DNA from: Novacetimonas maltaceti
GTDB lineage: Bacteria > Pseudomonadota > Alphaproteobacteria > Acetobacterales > Acetobacteraceae
DNA length: 64,000 nucleotides
Assembly (NCBI RefSeq): GCF_002906255.1
Contig: NZ_POTC01000001.1
Location: 1-64,000 of the forward strand
Direction: 5' to 3'
This document shows positions 37,122-48,629 of this stretch, piece after piece. Positions within the stretch are counted from its first letter, which is position 1. Each line of letters opens with the position of its first letter. The notes under the pieces were generated by a model. That model was not told the DNA's origin and made no database searches. It saw only the letters and a list, made by a program, of their open reading frames with translations. Made by a program: the position numbers and the translations under genes.

Positions 37122-37279
37122 GACGCGCCCGTCCCGGTCGCGTGATACGCAGGTGACGTCCGACAGGCCAGCCAGCCGTGCTGGTGGCCATGGTCGGGCG
37201 TCACTGGCCTTGACGCACCCGTCCTTTGACAGTTCTTTGCGATATCACGATGCGTTTTCTTATCCGGAGGTCCGCTGCA

Positions 37280-37900
37280 ATGCTTATCAAACGTCGCACA
37301 CTGCTTGCTTCCGCCGCGCCGGCCCTGCTCCTTGGCGCCGGGGTGGCTTCGGGCGCGCGGGCGCAGGCGGCCGACCCGCGCCTTGCGATCCGGGCGCTGG
37401 GCAATCCATCTGCCAAGGTGCATGTCGAGGAATGGTTCTCCCTGACCTGCACCCACTGCGCGCGCTTTTCGCAGGAAGTCTTCCCCGAGGTCCGCAGCAA
37501 GCTGATCGATACGGGGAAGGTCTATTACATCTTCTGTGATTTCCCGCTGGACCAGGTCGCGCTGTCGGCCGCGATGATCGCCCGCGCCCTGCCCGGCGAG
37601 CGTTATGAGGCGTTCGTGCTGGCCCTGCTCGCCAGCCAGGACCGCTGGGCGTTTGGCAAGGACGTCAATCCGCAGGACGAACTGCGCAAGATGGCGGCGC
37701 TTGCGGGCATGTCGGCGGACCAGTTCCAGCAGACGCTGGCCGATGACAAGCTGCGTCATGCCATCATGGACGAGGAAGACCGCGCCCAGGCCCAGTACAA
37801 GATCGACGGCACCCCGACCTTCCGTTTCAACGACAAGGAACAGGTCTCGCAGGAACTGACCTATGAGCAGTTCGCCCAGAAGGTTGAATCCCTTTCCTGA
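37280..37900 (+). CDS. DsbA-like periplasmic thiol oxidoreductase
   Basis: A 206-residue exported protein. The signal MLIKRRTLLASAAPALLLG has a twin-arginine-like KRRTLLAS pattern and an Ala-rich cleavage region near 26-31 (ARAQAAD), so Tat or Sec export is possible. The thioredoxin-fold active site is CTHC (Cys57 and Cys60), with the cis-Pro loop at GTPTFRF. It probably acts as a disulfide oxidase or isomerase in the periplasm. GGAGG sits about 10 bases before the ATG at 37280. It lies 24 bp upstream of smc, a pairing known from other alphaproteobacteria. Confidence 0.93.
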   Translation: MLIKRRTLLASAAPALLLGAGVASGARAQAADPRLAIRALGNPSAKVHVEEWFSLTCTHCARFSQEVFPEVRSKLIDTGKVYYIFCDFPLDQVALSAAMIARALPGERYEAFVLALLASQDRWAFGKDVNPQDELRKMAALAGMSADQFQQTLADDKLRHAIMDEEDRAQAQYKIDGTPTFRFNDKEQVSQELTYEQFAQKVESLS

Positions 37901-37924
37901 TTTTCCAAGGCAGCCGGTTTCTTC

Positions 37925-40900
37925 ATGACAGCACGTTTCGTCCGCCTTCGCATTGCCGGGTTCAAGAGCTTTGCCGATCCGGCTTCCATCGAGATCCTGC
38001 CGGGCCTGACGGGTATTGTCGGCCCCAACGGGTGCGGCAAGTCGAATGTGGTCGAGGCCCTGCGCTGGACCATGGGGGAAACGTCCGCGCGGTCCCTGCG
38101 CGGTGGGGAAATGGATGACCTGATCTTCGCAGGCACCGCAGCGCGCCCCGCGCGCAACACGGCGGAGGTCACGCTGTCGCTGGAAGGCACGGCCGAGGTC
38201 GCCCCGCCCCCGTTCCAGGGGCAGGATGAACTGCAGGTTGTCCGGCGTGCCGAACGTGGCGCGGGAAGCGGGTATCGCATCAATGGCAAGGCCATGCGCG
38301 CGCGTGACGTGCAGACACTGTTTGCCGACCTGGCGTCGGGGGCGCGTTCGTCCGCGATGGTCAGCCAGGGGCGCGTCTCCGCCCTTGTGAATGCCCGTCC
38401 GGAAGAGCGGCGCACAATTCTGGAAGAAGCCGCCGGGATTACCGGACTGCATGGCCGGCGGCATGAAGCGGAACTGAAACTACGCGCAACCGAAGCGAAC
38501 CTTGAACGTGCGGAGGACCTGCGCCTCCAGCTTGAGGCACGCCTTGGCGACCTGCAGGCACAGGCGACGCAGGCCGCGCGGTATCGCGAACTTTCGCAGG
38601 GCCTGCGTGAGAGCGAGACCATGCTGCTCGCGCTGCTGCATGCCCGCGCGCGCAATGCGGTGACGCAGGCGCGCGAGACCCTGCATGCCACCCGCCAGGC
38701 GCTGGTTGCGGCCGAGCAGGCGGCCGAGGATGCCACCATCGCGCAGTTCGAGGCGACACAGGCCCTGCCCGGCCTGCGCACGCAGGCCGACACCCAGCGC
38801 AGCCTGCTGGAACGGCACCGGGTGATGGCGGAAAATATCGCGGCCGAAGTCGCGCGGGCCAATGCCGCCGTGGCGGAGGCACAGGGCCGCCTTGGGCAGT
38901 GTCAGGACGATCATGAAGCCGCGCTTGCGCGTCTGGGGGACGCCCAAAGCATGCTGGAACGCCTGGAGGCGGAGCATGCGGACGCGCAGGCCGCCCTTGA
39001 GGCCCTGCCCGGCCGCCGGGAGCAGGCGCGTGAAGAACTCGCCCGTCTGGAGACGCAGTTGCGCGATCAGGGCGAGGCCCTTGAAAAGGCCAGCGTCGCC
39101 GCGCGGGAGGCGCAACTGCGTTTCACCCAGATGGAGGAAGCCCGCACGGCCGCCAGCGAACGGCAGGCCCAACTGCAGGCCCGCCATGATGACATCGCCG
39201 CCGAGGTCGCGCGCCTGCGTGCGGAAATGCCCGATGCGCAAACGCTTGCGGCGCTTGACGCGACGGTGGCGGCGGCAACGCAGGCCGCCCGGCAGGCCCG
39301 CGCCGAACTGGAAACGGCGACACAGCATCAGTCCGACTGCGTGCTGAAGGCGAATATCGCGCGCAACGAGGCGGCGGAGAGCCGTCGCCAGCACGAACAG
39401 GCCGCACAGGAACTGGAGCAGGCGACTGCACGGCTGGAGACCCTGCAGCGCGATCATGCCGCGCTGAACCAGCGCGAGGCGGAGGCACGCGGACTGCTGG
39501 TGGCGCAGGAGCGGATGGCGGCGCTGGAACGCGATGTCGCGACGTCCGAAGCTGCCTTTGACGCCGCGCGGGAGGTGCTGGAACGCGCGGAGGTGGTGCG
39601 CACCGAACGTGCGGCGATGGAAATGGAAGTCCGAGCCCGTGTGGAGCAGGCCGCCGCGCGGCGTAGTGCGCTGGAGCAGGCCACCCGTGCCGCACGTTCC
39701 GCCTGCGCCCGGGCAGCGGCCCAACTGGCCTCCCTCACGGAAGAAACCGCCCGGATCGAGCGCGAGGCCCTGCCCCCCGGAAAACTGGATGCCGCCATCG
39801 CGGCGCGCGAGGCGGCCGAGCAGGATCATGCCAGCGCGGAGGACGCCCTGCAGGCGGCTGAACGGCGGATTGCCGACAGCCGCACCGAAAGCGAGGCACA
39901 GGCACGGCGTCTGGGCGAACTGACCGCTACCGTGACGGGCATGGAGGCCGAGGCCGACGGACTGGCCAAGGCCCTTGCCGCCGATGGCGCGGCGCAGGAC
40001 AGCGATGCCCCCGACCTTGCCACGCTGCTGCATATTCCCGAAGGGCTGGAGACCGCCCTCGCCGTCGTGCTGGCCGAAGGGCTGGAGGCATCGGTTTCAT
40101 CCGGGGCGGCGCGGCAGTGGCGTGACCTGCCGGTCCTTGATGCCCCGGATTTTCCAGCGGGTGGCATCCGTCCCCTGCGCTCCCTGATTGACGCGCCGGA
40201 GGCACTGGCGCGCGTCCTCGCCTTTGCCGGTCTGCTTGACGATGGGGCGGATGGCGACGCATTGCAGCGCCAGCTTGCGCCGGGGCAATGCCTTGTAACG
40301 CGCGCTGGGGCATTGTGGCGGTGGGATGGGTACCGGCTTGCCGGAAACCTGCCCAGTCGCGCGGCGCTGAAACTGCGCCAGATCAACCGGCTGCGCGATA
40401 TCCGTGCGGAACTTGAGCGGCTGCGGGCCGAACTTCCGGGTCGCAGGCAGGCTGCGGATGACGCGCAGGCCGCACTGGATGCGGCCACCGTGGCCATGAA
40501 GGAAATCCGCGCCCGGCGGGCCGGTGTCGAGGAGAAACTCGGCCAGTTACGGCGGCATGAAGCGGAACTCGGGCGGCAGGATGCGGCGGTGCGCGCGCGT
40601 CTGGACACGATTGCCGTGCAACTCGAAGCTGCGCGTGCCGCCGATGCCGAGGCGCGCCAGACTCTGGAGGCCGCGCAGCATGAGGAAGAGGCCGAGCCTG
40701 CCCCTGCCCTGCTGCAGACGGAACTTGAGCGTGCAGCCGCCGCCGCGGTCGCGGCCCGGCAGGAGGAAGCGCAGGCCCGCCAGGCGCGGCAGGAGACTCA
40801 GGGTAAACTCGAAGCGGCGCGGCGTGCCCTTAACGAAGCGACCAACCGCCATGGTGAGGCCGAGACGCGGCTTCAGGCGATCACGCCTGCCCTTGCCCGC

Positions 40901-42481
40901 ATGGTGCAGGACCTGACGCAGGCGCGGCAGGATCATGAACGCGCGCAGGCCTATCAGGCGTCACTCCCGCCGCCGGCGCAGGCCACGGCCACGCTGGAAG
41001 CGGCGCAGCAGGCGGCGGAAGGTGCCGCGCAACGCCTGTCCGCCGCACAGGATGGCCGGGATCGGACGCAAAAGGCCCTTGAGGACGCAACGCAGGCCCG
41101 GACCGCAGCCGGAAACCGGCAGCATGAGATCCGCAGCATCCTTGATGCGCAGGAACCGCGCCTTGATGAGGTGACGCGGGAACTGGCCACCGTGTCCGAA
41201 ACCTGCGCGCGTATCCTTGCGGATCAGGCAGCCCTGCCCGATCGTGACGTACTGGCCCGCGAGCTTGAGGCGTTGCGGGAAAAAACGGTCGCGACCCGGC
41301 AGGCGGAACAGGAATTGCGTGACCTGCTGGGACGTATCGGCACGGAACACGACACCCTGACCCAGCGTATTGCCACGGCCGTTGCCGGCCTGGCGGAATG
41401 GCGCGAACGTGTGGAGGCGACACAGCGCGACGTGGCGGCAACGCACGAGCGCCTGCGTGTCGCGCGGGAAGAGCATGCGCGCACGGCCCTGCAGCCCGAG
41501 GAGATCACGTCACGCAGCGAAGCCGTCGCCACCGACCTGTCCACGGCGGAGGAGCGCCACAACCAGTCGGCGGAAGCGCTGAAGGTGGCGGAAAACAGGC
41601 TGGCTGCGGCGCAGGCCGCGCGTGAAAAGGCGGATGCCGCGATGATCGGCATGCGTGAGGACGTGCTGCGCGCCGAAGGCAGGCAGGAGCAGGCCGATGC
41701 CATCCTTGCCCAACTCCTTGCGGAATCTCAGCCCCCGGCCGGTATCGTGCCCACGGACCTGAGCGAGACGGCCGAGGCGGGATTGCGGCGCAAGGTTGGC
41801 CGCCTTGCGCGGCAGCGTGAGGAACTGGGGCCGGTGAACCTGCGAGCGGAGATCGAGGCCAACGAGGCGGGAGAGCAGATCAACACCATCATGACCGAAC
41901 GCGCGGAGCTTGAATCCGCGATAGCCCGGCTGCGTGGGACGATCGGTAACCTCAATCGTGAAGGCCGGGAACGGCTGATGGCGGTCTTTTCGCAGATCGA
42001 CCAGCATTTCCAGTCACTGTTCACCCGCATGTTCAATGGCGGGCGGGCGCATCTGGGCATGGTCGGCAATGACGATCCCCTGCAGGCGGGGCTGGAAATC
42101 TATGCCCAGCCGCCGGGCAAGAAACTGGCGACCCTTTCGCTGCTGTCCGGTGGGGAACAGGCGCTGACGGCACTGTCGCTGATCTTCGCGGTCTTCCGCT
42201 GCAATCCCGCGCCGATCTGCGTGCTCGACGAAGTTGACGCGCCACTGGACGATGCCAATGTCGGCCGGTTCTGTGGCCTGCTTGGCGATATGGTGGCGGA
42301 GGCCGGTACGCGCTTCCTGGTCGTTACCCACCATCAGTTGACGATGGCGCATATGGACCGGCTGTATGGCGTGACCATGCAGGAACGCGGGGTCAGTCGC
42401 GTGCTGTCGATCGACCTGGAACGTGCGTCGGCCATGGTCGCGCAGGAGAACGCATCCCCCGCGCAGGCCGTATCTTCCTGA
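37925..42481 (+). CDS. smc: Chromosome partition protein SMC
   Basis: A 1518-residue SMC ATPase for chromosome compaction. Walker A GPNGCGKSNVVEALRW begins near residue 33. Two long Ala/Glu/Arg/Gln-rich coiled coils flank a hinge at about 690-820 (LEASVSSGAARQW, CLVTRAGALWRWDGYRL). The C-terminal head carries the ABC signature LSGGEQALTALSL and Walker B ICVLDEVDAPLDDANV. Bacterial SMCs are usually about 1150-1200 residues, so the coiled coils here are unusually long. ScpA and ScpB are not in this window. Confidence 0.96.
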   Translation: MTARFVRLRIAGFKSFADPASIEILPGLTGIVGPNGCGKSNVVEALRWTMGETSARSLRGGEMDDLIFAGTAARPARNTAEVTLSLEGTAEVAPPPFQGQDELQVVRRAERGAGSGYRINGKAMRARDVQTLFADLASGARSSAMVSQGRVSALVNARPEERRTILEEAAGITGLHGRRHEAELKLRATEANLERAEDLRLQLEARLGDLQAQATQAARYRELSQGLRESETMLLALLHARARNAVTQARETLHATRQALVAAEQAAEDATIAQFEATQALPGLRTQADTQRSLLERHRVMAENIAAEVARANAAVAEAQGRLGQCQDDHEAALARLGDAQSMLERLEAEHADAQAALEALPGRREQAREELARLETQLRDQGEALEKASVAAREAQLRFTQMEEARTAASERQAQLQARHDDIAAEVARLRAEMPDAQTLAALDATVAAATQAARQARAELETATQHQSDCVLKANIARNEAAESRRQHEQAAQELEQATARLETLQRDHAALNQREAEARGLLVAQERMAALERDVATSEAAFDAAREVLERAEVVRTERAAMEMEVRARVEQAAARRSALEQATRAARSACARAAAQLASLTEETARIEREALPPGKLDAAIAAREAAEQDHASAEDALQAAERRIADSRTESEAQARRLGELTATVTGMEAEADGLAKALAADGAAQDSDAPDLATLLHIPEGLETALAVVLAEGLEASVSSGAARQWRDLPVLDAPDFPAGGIRPLRSLIDAPEALARVLAFAGLLDDGADGDALQRQLAPGQCLVTRAGALWRWDGYRLAGNLPSRAALKLRQINRLRDIRAELERLRAELPGRRQAADDAQAALDAATVAMKEIRARRAGVEEKLGQLRRHEAELGRQDAAVRARLDTIAVQLEAARAADAEARQTLEAAQHEEEAEPAPALLQTELERAAAAAVAARQEEAQARQARQETQGKLEAARRALNEATNRHGEAETRLQAITPALARMVQDLTQARQDHERAQAYQASLPPPAQATATLEAAQQAAEGAAQRLSAAQDGRDRTQKALEDATQARTAAGNRQHEIRSILDAQEPRLDEVTRELATVSETCARILADQAALPDRDVLARELEALREKTVATRQAEQELRDLLGRIGTEHDTLTQRIATAVAGLAEWRERVEATQRDVAATHERLRVAREEHARTALQPEEITSRSEAVATDLSTAEERHNQSAEALKVAENRLAAAQAAREKADAAMIGMREDVLRAEGRQEQADAILAQLLAESQPPAGIVPTDLSETAEAGLRRKVGRLARQREELGPVNLRAEIEANEAGEQINTIMTERAELESAIARLRGTIGNLNREGRERLMAVFSQIDQHFQSLFTRMFNGGRAHLGMVGNDDPLQAGLEIYAQPPGKKLATLSLLSGGEQALTALSLIFAVFRCNPAPICVLDEVDAPLDDANVGRFCGLLGDMVAEAGTRFLVVTHHQLTMAHMDRLYGVTMQERGVSRVLSIDLERASAMVAQENASPAQAVSS

Positions 42482-42505
42482 CGCCATAACGGCATGGCGC
42501 AGGTT

Positions 42506-42537
42506 GGGCCAGCACGTCCTGCCGGACGGACTGGCCC
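42506..42537. terminator. Hairpin between convergent smc and aarC
   Basis: GGGCCAG and CTGGCCC pair around an inner GTCC/GGAC stem and a TGCC loop, giving a stepped hairpin between convergent genes. No T run follows on either strand, so it would be a weak or factor-dependent terminator. Confidence 0.45.
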
Positions 42538-42547
42538 GCCGTCATGC

Positions 42548-44655
<2,108 letters not shown>

Positions 44656-45519
44656 TTGAGACGTCGATTACCCTCCCATCTTCCCCATGCCTTTCCGGGT
44701 GACATCGCCTCTCCTCCCGGTTTTCCTTCCCGCGTGCCTGTTCCGCCCACGGGGGGCGATCCGGTGGAGAGTCCGCGCCACCACCCGTCAGCGCCCGATA
44801 ATGATGCGATTGCCCGGATGATCGGGGGGCGCCGCATCCGCATCGTGGGGGATGTGCATGGTGACCTGCATGCGTTCCGGCACGCGGCGGCAACCGACCG
44901 GTTCCTGATACAGTTGGGGGACCTGGTGGATTATGGTCCCGATAGCGTGGGGACGTTCCGGTTGATGCAGCAACTGATCGACGAACGGCGCGGACTGTTC
45001 GTGCTGGGCAACCATGACCGCAAGCTTGCCCGGGCCCTGCATGGGCGCAAGATGCGGCGTGACCCGCCCCTGATGGAAACGCTGGCGCAGTTTCTGGCGC
45101 CGGAGAATGAAGATGTGCGCCTGCGTGCGATAGATGACCTGTCAATGGCGCCCGCATGGATCGTGCTGGGGAAATATGTCTTCGTGCATGGGGGCTTCCA
45201 TGTGCGCATGCTGGACGAGGCCCCGCCCCCCGGGCTGGGCACGGTCACACCCCTCCTTTCCCGCGCGCTGTTCGGAGAGACGACCGGCCGGATGCAGAAG
45301 GACGGATATCCCGAACGGCGTCTGAACTGGGTGGATCACATTCCCGCGGGCTATACCGTCTATTGCGGGCATGACCGGCGTTCTACAGACGGGCGGCCAT
45401 GGGTGCGCACGGGGCGGGCTGGGGGGACAGCCATCTTTACGGATACCGGCGCGGGCAAGGGTGGCCATCTGGCATGGATCGACCTGCCGGGGATCGAGCC
45501 TGCCCCCGCCGGGGCATGA
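44656..45519 (+). CDS. Calcineurin-like metallophosphatase (ApaH/PP1-type)
   Basis: A 287-residue phosphoesterase with the full two-metal motif set: GDVHGDLHAF, GDLVDYGPDS, GNHD, VHGGFH and GHD. This resembles bacterial serine/threonine phosphatases and ApaH/PrpE-type dinucleotide hydrolases; the substrate is not predictable. The N-terminal 55 residues are Pro-rich and unconserved. GGAGAGG precedes a TTG at 44656 by about 8 bases, so I take that as start; ATG 44818 is too close to the first motif, and earlier TTG/GTG codons lack a ribosome binding site. Confidence 0.82.
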   Translation: MRRRLPSHLPHAFPGDIASPPGFPSRVPVPPTGGDPVESPRHHPSAPDNDAIARMIGGRRIRIVGDVHGDLHAFRHAAATDRFLIQLGDLVDYGPDSVGTFRLMQQLIDERRGLFVLGNHDRKLARALHGRKMRRDPPLMETLAQFLAPENEDVRLRAIDDLSMAPAWIVLGKYVFVHGGFHVRMLDEAPPPGLGTVTPLLSRALFGETTGRMQKDGYPERRLNWVDHIPAGYTVYCGHDRRSTDGRPWVRTGRAGGTAIFTDTGAGKGGHLAWIDLPGIEPAPAGA

Positions 45520-45621
45520 GCATACCTATCCCCTCATCCTGATGGACCCCGTCCTGCAGACCTGCTTCCCCCGGCGTTTGCTGGTATTCCTATTGCGACT
45601 TTACTGGGAGCCTTGACCTAC

Positions 45622-45957
45622 ATGAACGAAACACCCGTGACGGCCGTGCCGGACGAAGCGCGCGACGCCCTGCTGGAACTGCGCCGCAGCATCGACAATA
45701 TCGACGCGGCGCTGGTTTACCTGCTGGCGGAGCGTTTTCGCCATACGCAGGCCGTCGGACGCCTGAAGGCCCGTTACCAGATGCCCCCGGCCGATACGGC
45801 GCGCGAAGCCCAGCAGGTCGAACGTCTGCGCGCACTGGCCCGCAGCGCGAATCTTGATCCCGATTTCGCGGAAAAATTCCTCGCCTTCATCATCAAGGAA
45901 GTCATCCGGCATCATGAGGCCATCGCCCGCCATGCCGATGACAGGCCCCAGTCCTGA
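45622..45957 (+). CDS. Chorismate mutase, AroQ type
   Basis: A 111-residue all-helical AroQ-fold protein: LRRSIDNIDAALVYLLAERF, HTQAVGRLKARYQMPPAD and FLAFIIKEVIRHHEAIA. The Arg, Lys and Glu positions for chorismate binding are in place. It converts chorismate to prephenate for phenylalanine and tyrosine synthesis, in the cytoplasm. GGGAG sits about 11 bases before the ATG at 45622. It is free-standing, not fused to prephenate dehydratase or dehydrogenase. SixA follows after 11 bp. Confidence 0.93.
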   Translation: MNETPVTAVPDEARDALLELRRSIDNIDAALVYLLAERFRHTQAVGRLKARYQMPPADTAREAQQVERLRALARSANLDPDFAEKFLAFIIKEVIRHHEAIARHADDRPQS

Positions 45958-45968
45958 GATCCCACGGC

Positions 45969-46520
45969 ATGTCAGGTCTCGAGGAAGGCTGGCGGCATTC
46001 CGCGCGCCGGCTCGTGCTGATGCGCCATGCGCAGGCGCGGCCTGCGGTCTTTGGTGATTTCGGGATGGATGCCGATATCCGCCGTCCGCTGACCCCGCAG
46101 GGACGCGAGGCCGCCCGCCAGCGCGGTCGCGACCTGCAGGCGATCGGGTTCGTTCCCGACCTTGCGCTGGTCAGCCCATCCGTGCGTACGCGTGAAACAT
46201 GGACGGGAATGGGATCATTTTTCGGAGATCGCGCGCCCGATGTCCAATATGTGAACGCACTTTACGAAACCTCTGCGGACCGTATCCGTGACGTGCTGTG
46301 CGAGGTTGATGAAAAATACAACAATATCATTGTCTTATCCCACAATCCGGGGATTGGAAACCTGGTCGTGGAACTGGCGGGACGCGACAGTTCGGGTAGC
46401 CTGCCCCCTGCCCTGTCATTTGGCTTCCCCCCAGCCGCGATGGCGTGCTTTTTCAGCGCAATTCCGTGGAATAATAACCGGAATTCCGAAATGGAACTGT
46501 ATCGCGCCCTGTGTGACTGA
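45969..46520 (+). CDS. sixA: SixA-like phosphohistidine phosphatase
   Basis: A 183-residue histidine-phosphatase superfamily protein with the phospho-acceptor RHA motif (Arg19-His20 in VLMRHAQARP), the second His in VLSHNPGI and SPSVRTRETW. SixA dephosphorylates phosphohistidine on signalling proteins such as PtsP/NPr or ArcB in E. coli; the target here is unknown. It is co-directional with chorismate mutase and lies 211 bp upstream of citrate synthase. Confidence 0.88.
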   Translation: MSGLEEGWRHSARRLVLMRHAQARPAVFGDFGMDADIRRPLTPQGREAARQRGRDLQAIGFVPDLALVSPSVRTRETWTGMGSFFGDRAPDVQYVNALYETSADRIRDVLCEVDEKYNNIIVLSHNPGIGNLVVELAGRDSSGSLPPALSFGFPPAAMACFFSAIPWNNNRNSEMELYRALCD

Positions 46521-46731
46521 TGCCTCCCGGGCATGGCTGCCCCGGATTGCCATGGATGCCATTTCGTCCTTATCTCGGTTTTAACGCCCGCCATGATCCG
46601 CATCGGACGGGTGGGCACATAAAACGTGGGCAGGCACGAAACTGTCGCCAGAACGACAGGCTGCCCCAAGGTTGGAGACACGTTTCGCCATACCGCGACA
46701 GCGACGGCGGACGACCAGGAGGAAGTGTTTG

Positions 46732-48030
46732 ATGAGAGAGTCAGGAAAAACCGCGACTATCTCGCTAGGCGAAACGAGCGCAACGCTGCCGGTTCTGTCC
46801 GGTACGCTGGGGCCGGATGTCGTTGATATCCGCAAGCTGCCTGCGCAGGCTGGCGTATTCACCTTTGATCCGGGCTATGGCGAGACGGCGTCGTGCACCA
46901 GCAAGATCACCTTCATCGATGGTGAAAAGGGCATCCTGCTGCACCGGGGATATCCGATTGCACAGCTGGCGGAAAAAGCCACTTTCATGGAGGTCGCCTA
47001 TCTCCTGCTCAATGGCGAACTGCCGGACCAGAAGGCCTATGACGCCTTCGTGACGGATATCAAGCATCATACCCTGCTGCATGAACAGATCCGCAATTTC
47101 TTCAACGGTTTCCGTCGTGACGCGCATCCGATGGCGATCCTGTGCGGCACGGTCGGCGCGCTGTCGTCCTTCTATCATGACGGGATCGACATCTCCAACG
47201 CGGCAAGCCGCAACCTGTCCGCGATGCGCATCATCGCGAAGATCCCGACCATTGCGGCCTGGGCCTACCGCTATACGCAGGGCGATACCTTCATTTACCC
47301 GCGCAATGACCTGTCCTATGCGGAAAACTTCCTGTCCATGATGTTCGCGGTTCCCAGTGAGCCGTACAAGATCAATCCGGTGCTTGCCCGCGCCATGGAC
47401 CGTATCCTGATCCTGCATGCGGATCATGAGCAGAATGCCTCGACCTCCACGGTGCGCCTTGCGGGGTCCACGGGGGCCAATCCGTTCGCCTGCATCTCCG
47501 CCGGCATCGCGGCGCTGTGGGGACCTGCGCATGGTGGCGCGAACGAGGCCGTGCTGAAGATGCTGGCCGCGATCGGGCACAAGGACAACATCCCCGACTT
47601 CATCGCCAAGGTGAAGGACAAGAGCAGCGGCGTGCGCCTGATGGGCTTTGGCCATCGCGTCTACAAGAACTTCGACCCGCGCGCCAAGATCATGCAGGCC
47701 ACCTGCCACGAAGTCCTGAGCGAACTGGGCATCAAGGACGATCCGCTGCTCGACCTTGCGATCGAACTCGAAAAGATCGCGATCAGCGACGAATATTTCG
47801 TCAAGCGCAGCCTGTATCCGAATGTCGACTTCTACTCCGGCATCATCCTCAAGGCCATGGGCATCCCGACCAGCATGTTCACGGTGCTGTTTGCCGTGGC
47901 GCGCACCACCGGCTGGATCAGCCAGTGGAAGGAAATGATCGAGGAACCGGGCCAGCGCATCGGCCGTCCGCGCCAGCTGTATGTCGGCTCCCCGCAGCGC
48001 GACTTCACCCCGATTTCCGAACGTCCCTGA
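46732..48030 (+). CDS. gltA: Citrate synthase (AarA-like, type II)
   Basis: A 432-residue citrate synthase of the larger Gram-negative type. The catalytic residues are the His of GPAHGGANE, the His of [13 protein letters not shown] and the Asp of [17 protein letters not shown] is the family signature. It condenses oxaloacetate and acetyl-CoA at entry to the citric acid cycle. In acetic acid bacteria the homologue (aarA) is needed for acetic acid resistance with aarC. AGGAGG about 9 bases upstream is a strong ribosome binding site. A terminator follows at 48090. Confidence 0.97.
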   Translation: MRESGKTATISLGETSATLPVLSGTLGPDVVDIRKLPAQAGVFTFDPGYGETASCTSKITFIDGEKGILLHRGYPIAQLAEKATFMEVAYLLLNGELPDQKAYDAFVTDIKHHTLLHEQIRNFFNGFRRDAHPMAILCGTVGALSSFYHDGIDISNAASRNLSAMRIIAKIPTIAAWAYRYTQGDTFIYPRNDLSYAENFLSMMFAVPSEPYKINPVLARAMDRILILHADHEQNASTSTVRLAGSTGANPFACISAGIAALWGPAHGGANEAVLKMLAAIGHKDNIPDFIAKVKDKSSGVRLMGFGHRVYKNFDPRAKIMQATCHEVLSELGIKDDPLLDLAIELEKIAISDEYFVKRSLYPNVDFYSGIILKAMGIPTSMFTVLFAVARTTGWISQWKEMIEEPGQRIGRPRQLYVGSPQRDFTPISERP

Positions 48031-48089
48031 TCCCTTCCCTTTCCCCGGCCCTGACGGATCGGGGAAAGCAGAAGGAACGTGCCAATGGA

Positions 48090-48125
48090 AACGGGCCTCT
48101 CCCACCTGTGGAAGAGGCCCGTTTT
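48090..48125 (+). terminator. Intrinsic terminator after citrate synthase
   Basis: AACGGGCCTCT and AGAGGCCCGTT form a perfect 11-bp stem around a 12-base loop, followed by TTCC. The A/T ends suggest it may also serve the convergent minus-strand gene at 48157. Confidence 0.85.
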
Positions 48126-48156
48126 CCTGTCTGTGTCACGCCTGATGATGTGGTGT

Positions 48157-48396
48157 TCAGGCGCAGTCGCATCCGGCGGTCGGACCGGGCTTGTGATGGA
48201 TGACGTGGTGGTCGATCCATTCGGAGACCAGCCGCCGTGCCTCGTTCAGCGATGCCTCGGGATGATGAATGCGATACAGCGTTGTGCAGGCATGAAAGGC
48301 GGACACATCGGTTGTCCCCACCTGACGCAGTTCCTGGTACGCGGTAACGACGGCCCGTTCGCAGTTGCGAACGATATGGCTTGTTTCAGAACCCAC
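48157..48396 (-). CDS. Small hypothetical protein with His-rich and Cys-x-Cys tail
   Basis: A 79-residue protein I cannot assign. It is largely helical (CERAVVTAYQELRQV, ACTTLYRIHHPEASLNEARRLVSEWI). The tail is rich in possible metal ligands: DHHVIHHK and a C-terminal GCDCA. A 19-bp site matching 15 of 19 positions of the classical Fur box lies at 48412-48430, 15 bp before the start codon, so iron-responsive expression is plausible. It is alone on its strand between citrate synthase and pyrE. Confidence 0.72.
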   Translation of the reverse strand: MGSETSHIVRNCERAVVTAYQELRQVGTTDVSAFHACTTLYRIHHPEASLNEARRLVSEWIDHHVIHHKPGPTAGCDCA

Positions 48397-48411
48397 GATA
48401 AGACACCACCC

Positions 48412-48430
48412 GAAAATGAGAATTATTATT
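48412..48430 (-). promoter_or_regulatory. Candidate Fur box
   Basis: GAAAATGAGAATTATTATT agrees with the Fur consensus GATAATGATAATCATTATC at 15 of 19 positions. It lies directly upstream of the 79-residue protein gene (start at 48396) in a GC-rich genome where such AT-rich matches should be rare. In alphaproteobacteria Irr/ICE sites are alternatives. Confidence 0.6.
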
Positions 48431-48629
48431 AACTAGGTGCAGTCTAGTCGATAAGTTGCCCTGAAATCAAGAAAACACTTGTGACCATTTCTCAAATTCA
48501 TGTTTTTTCAAGGAAATCGCGCAGGTGCGGCACAATGTTGCGTCTGCCTGCGCTAATTATGGATTTTCCGCGCTTTTCCCGGTAAGCGTCTTTTCAACAT
48601 TTCACATCCCTCATCTGGAGTCAGGTTAG

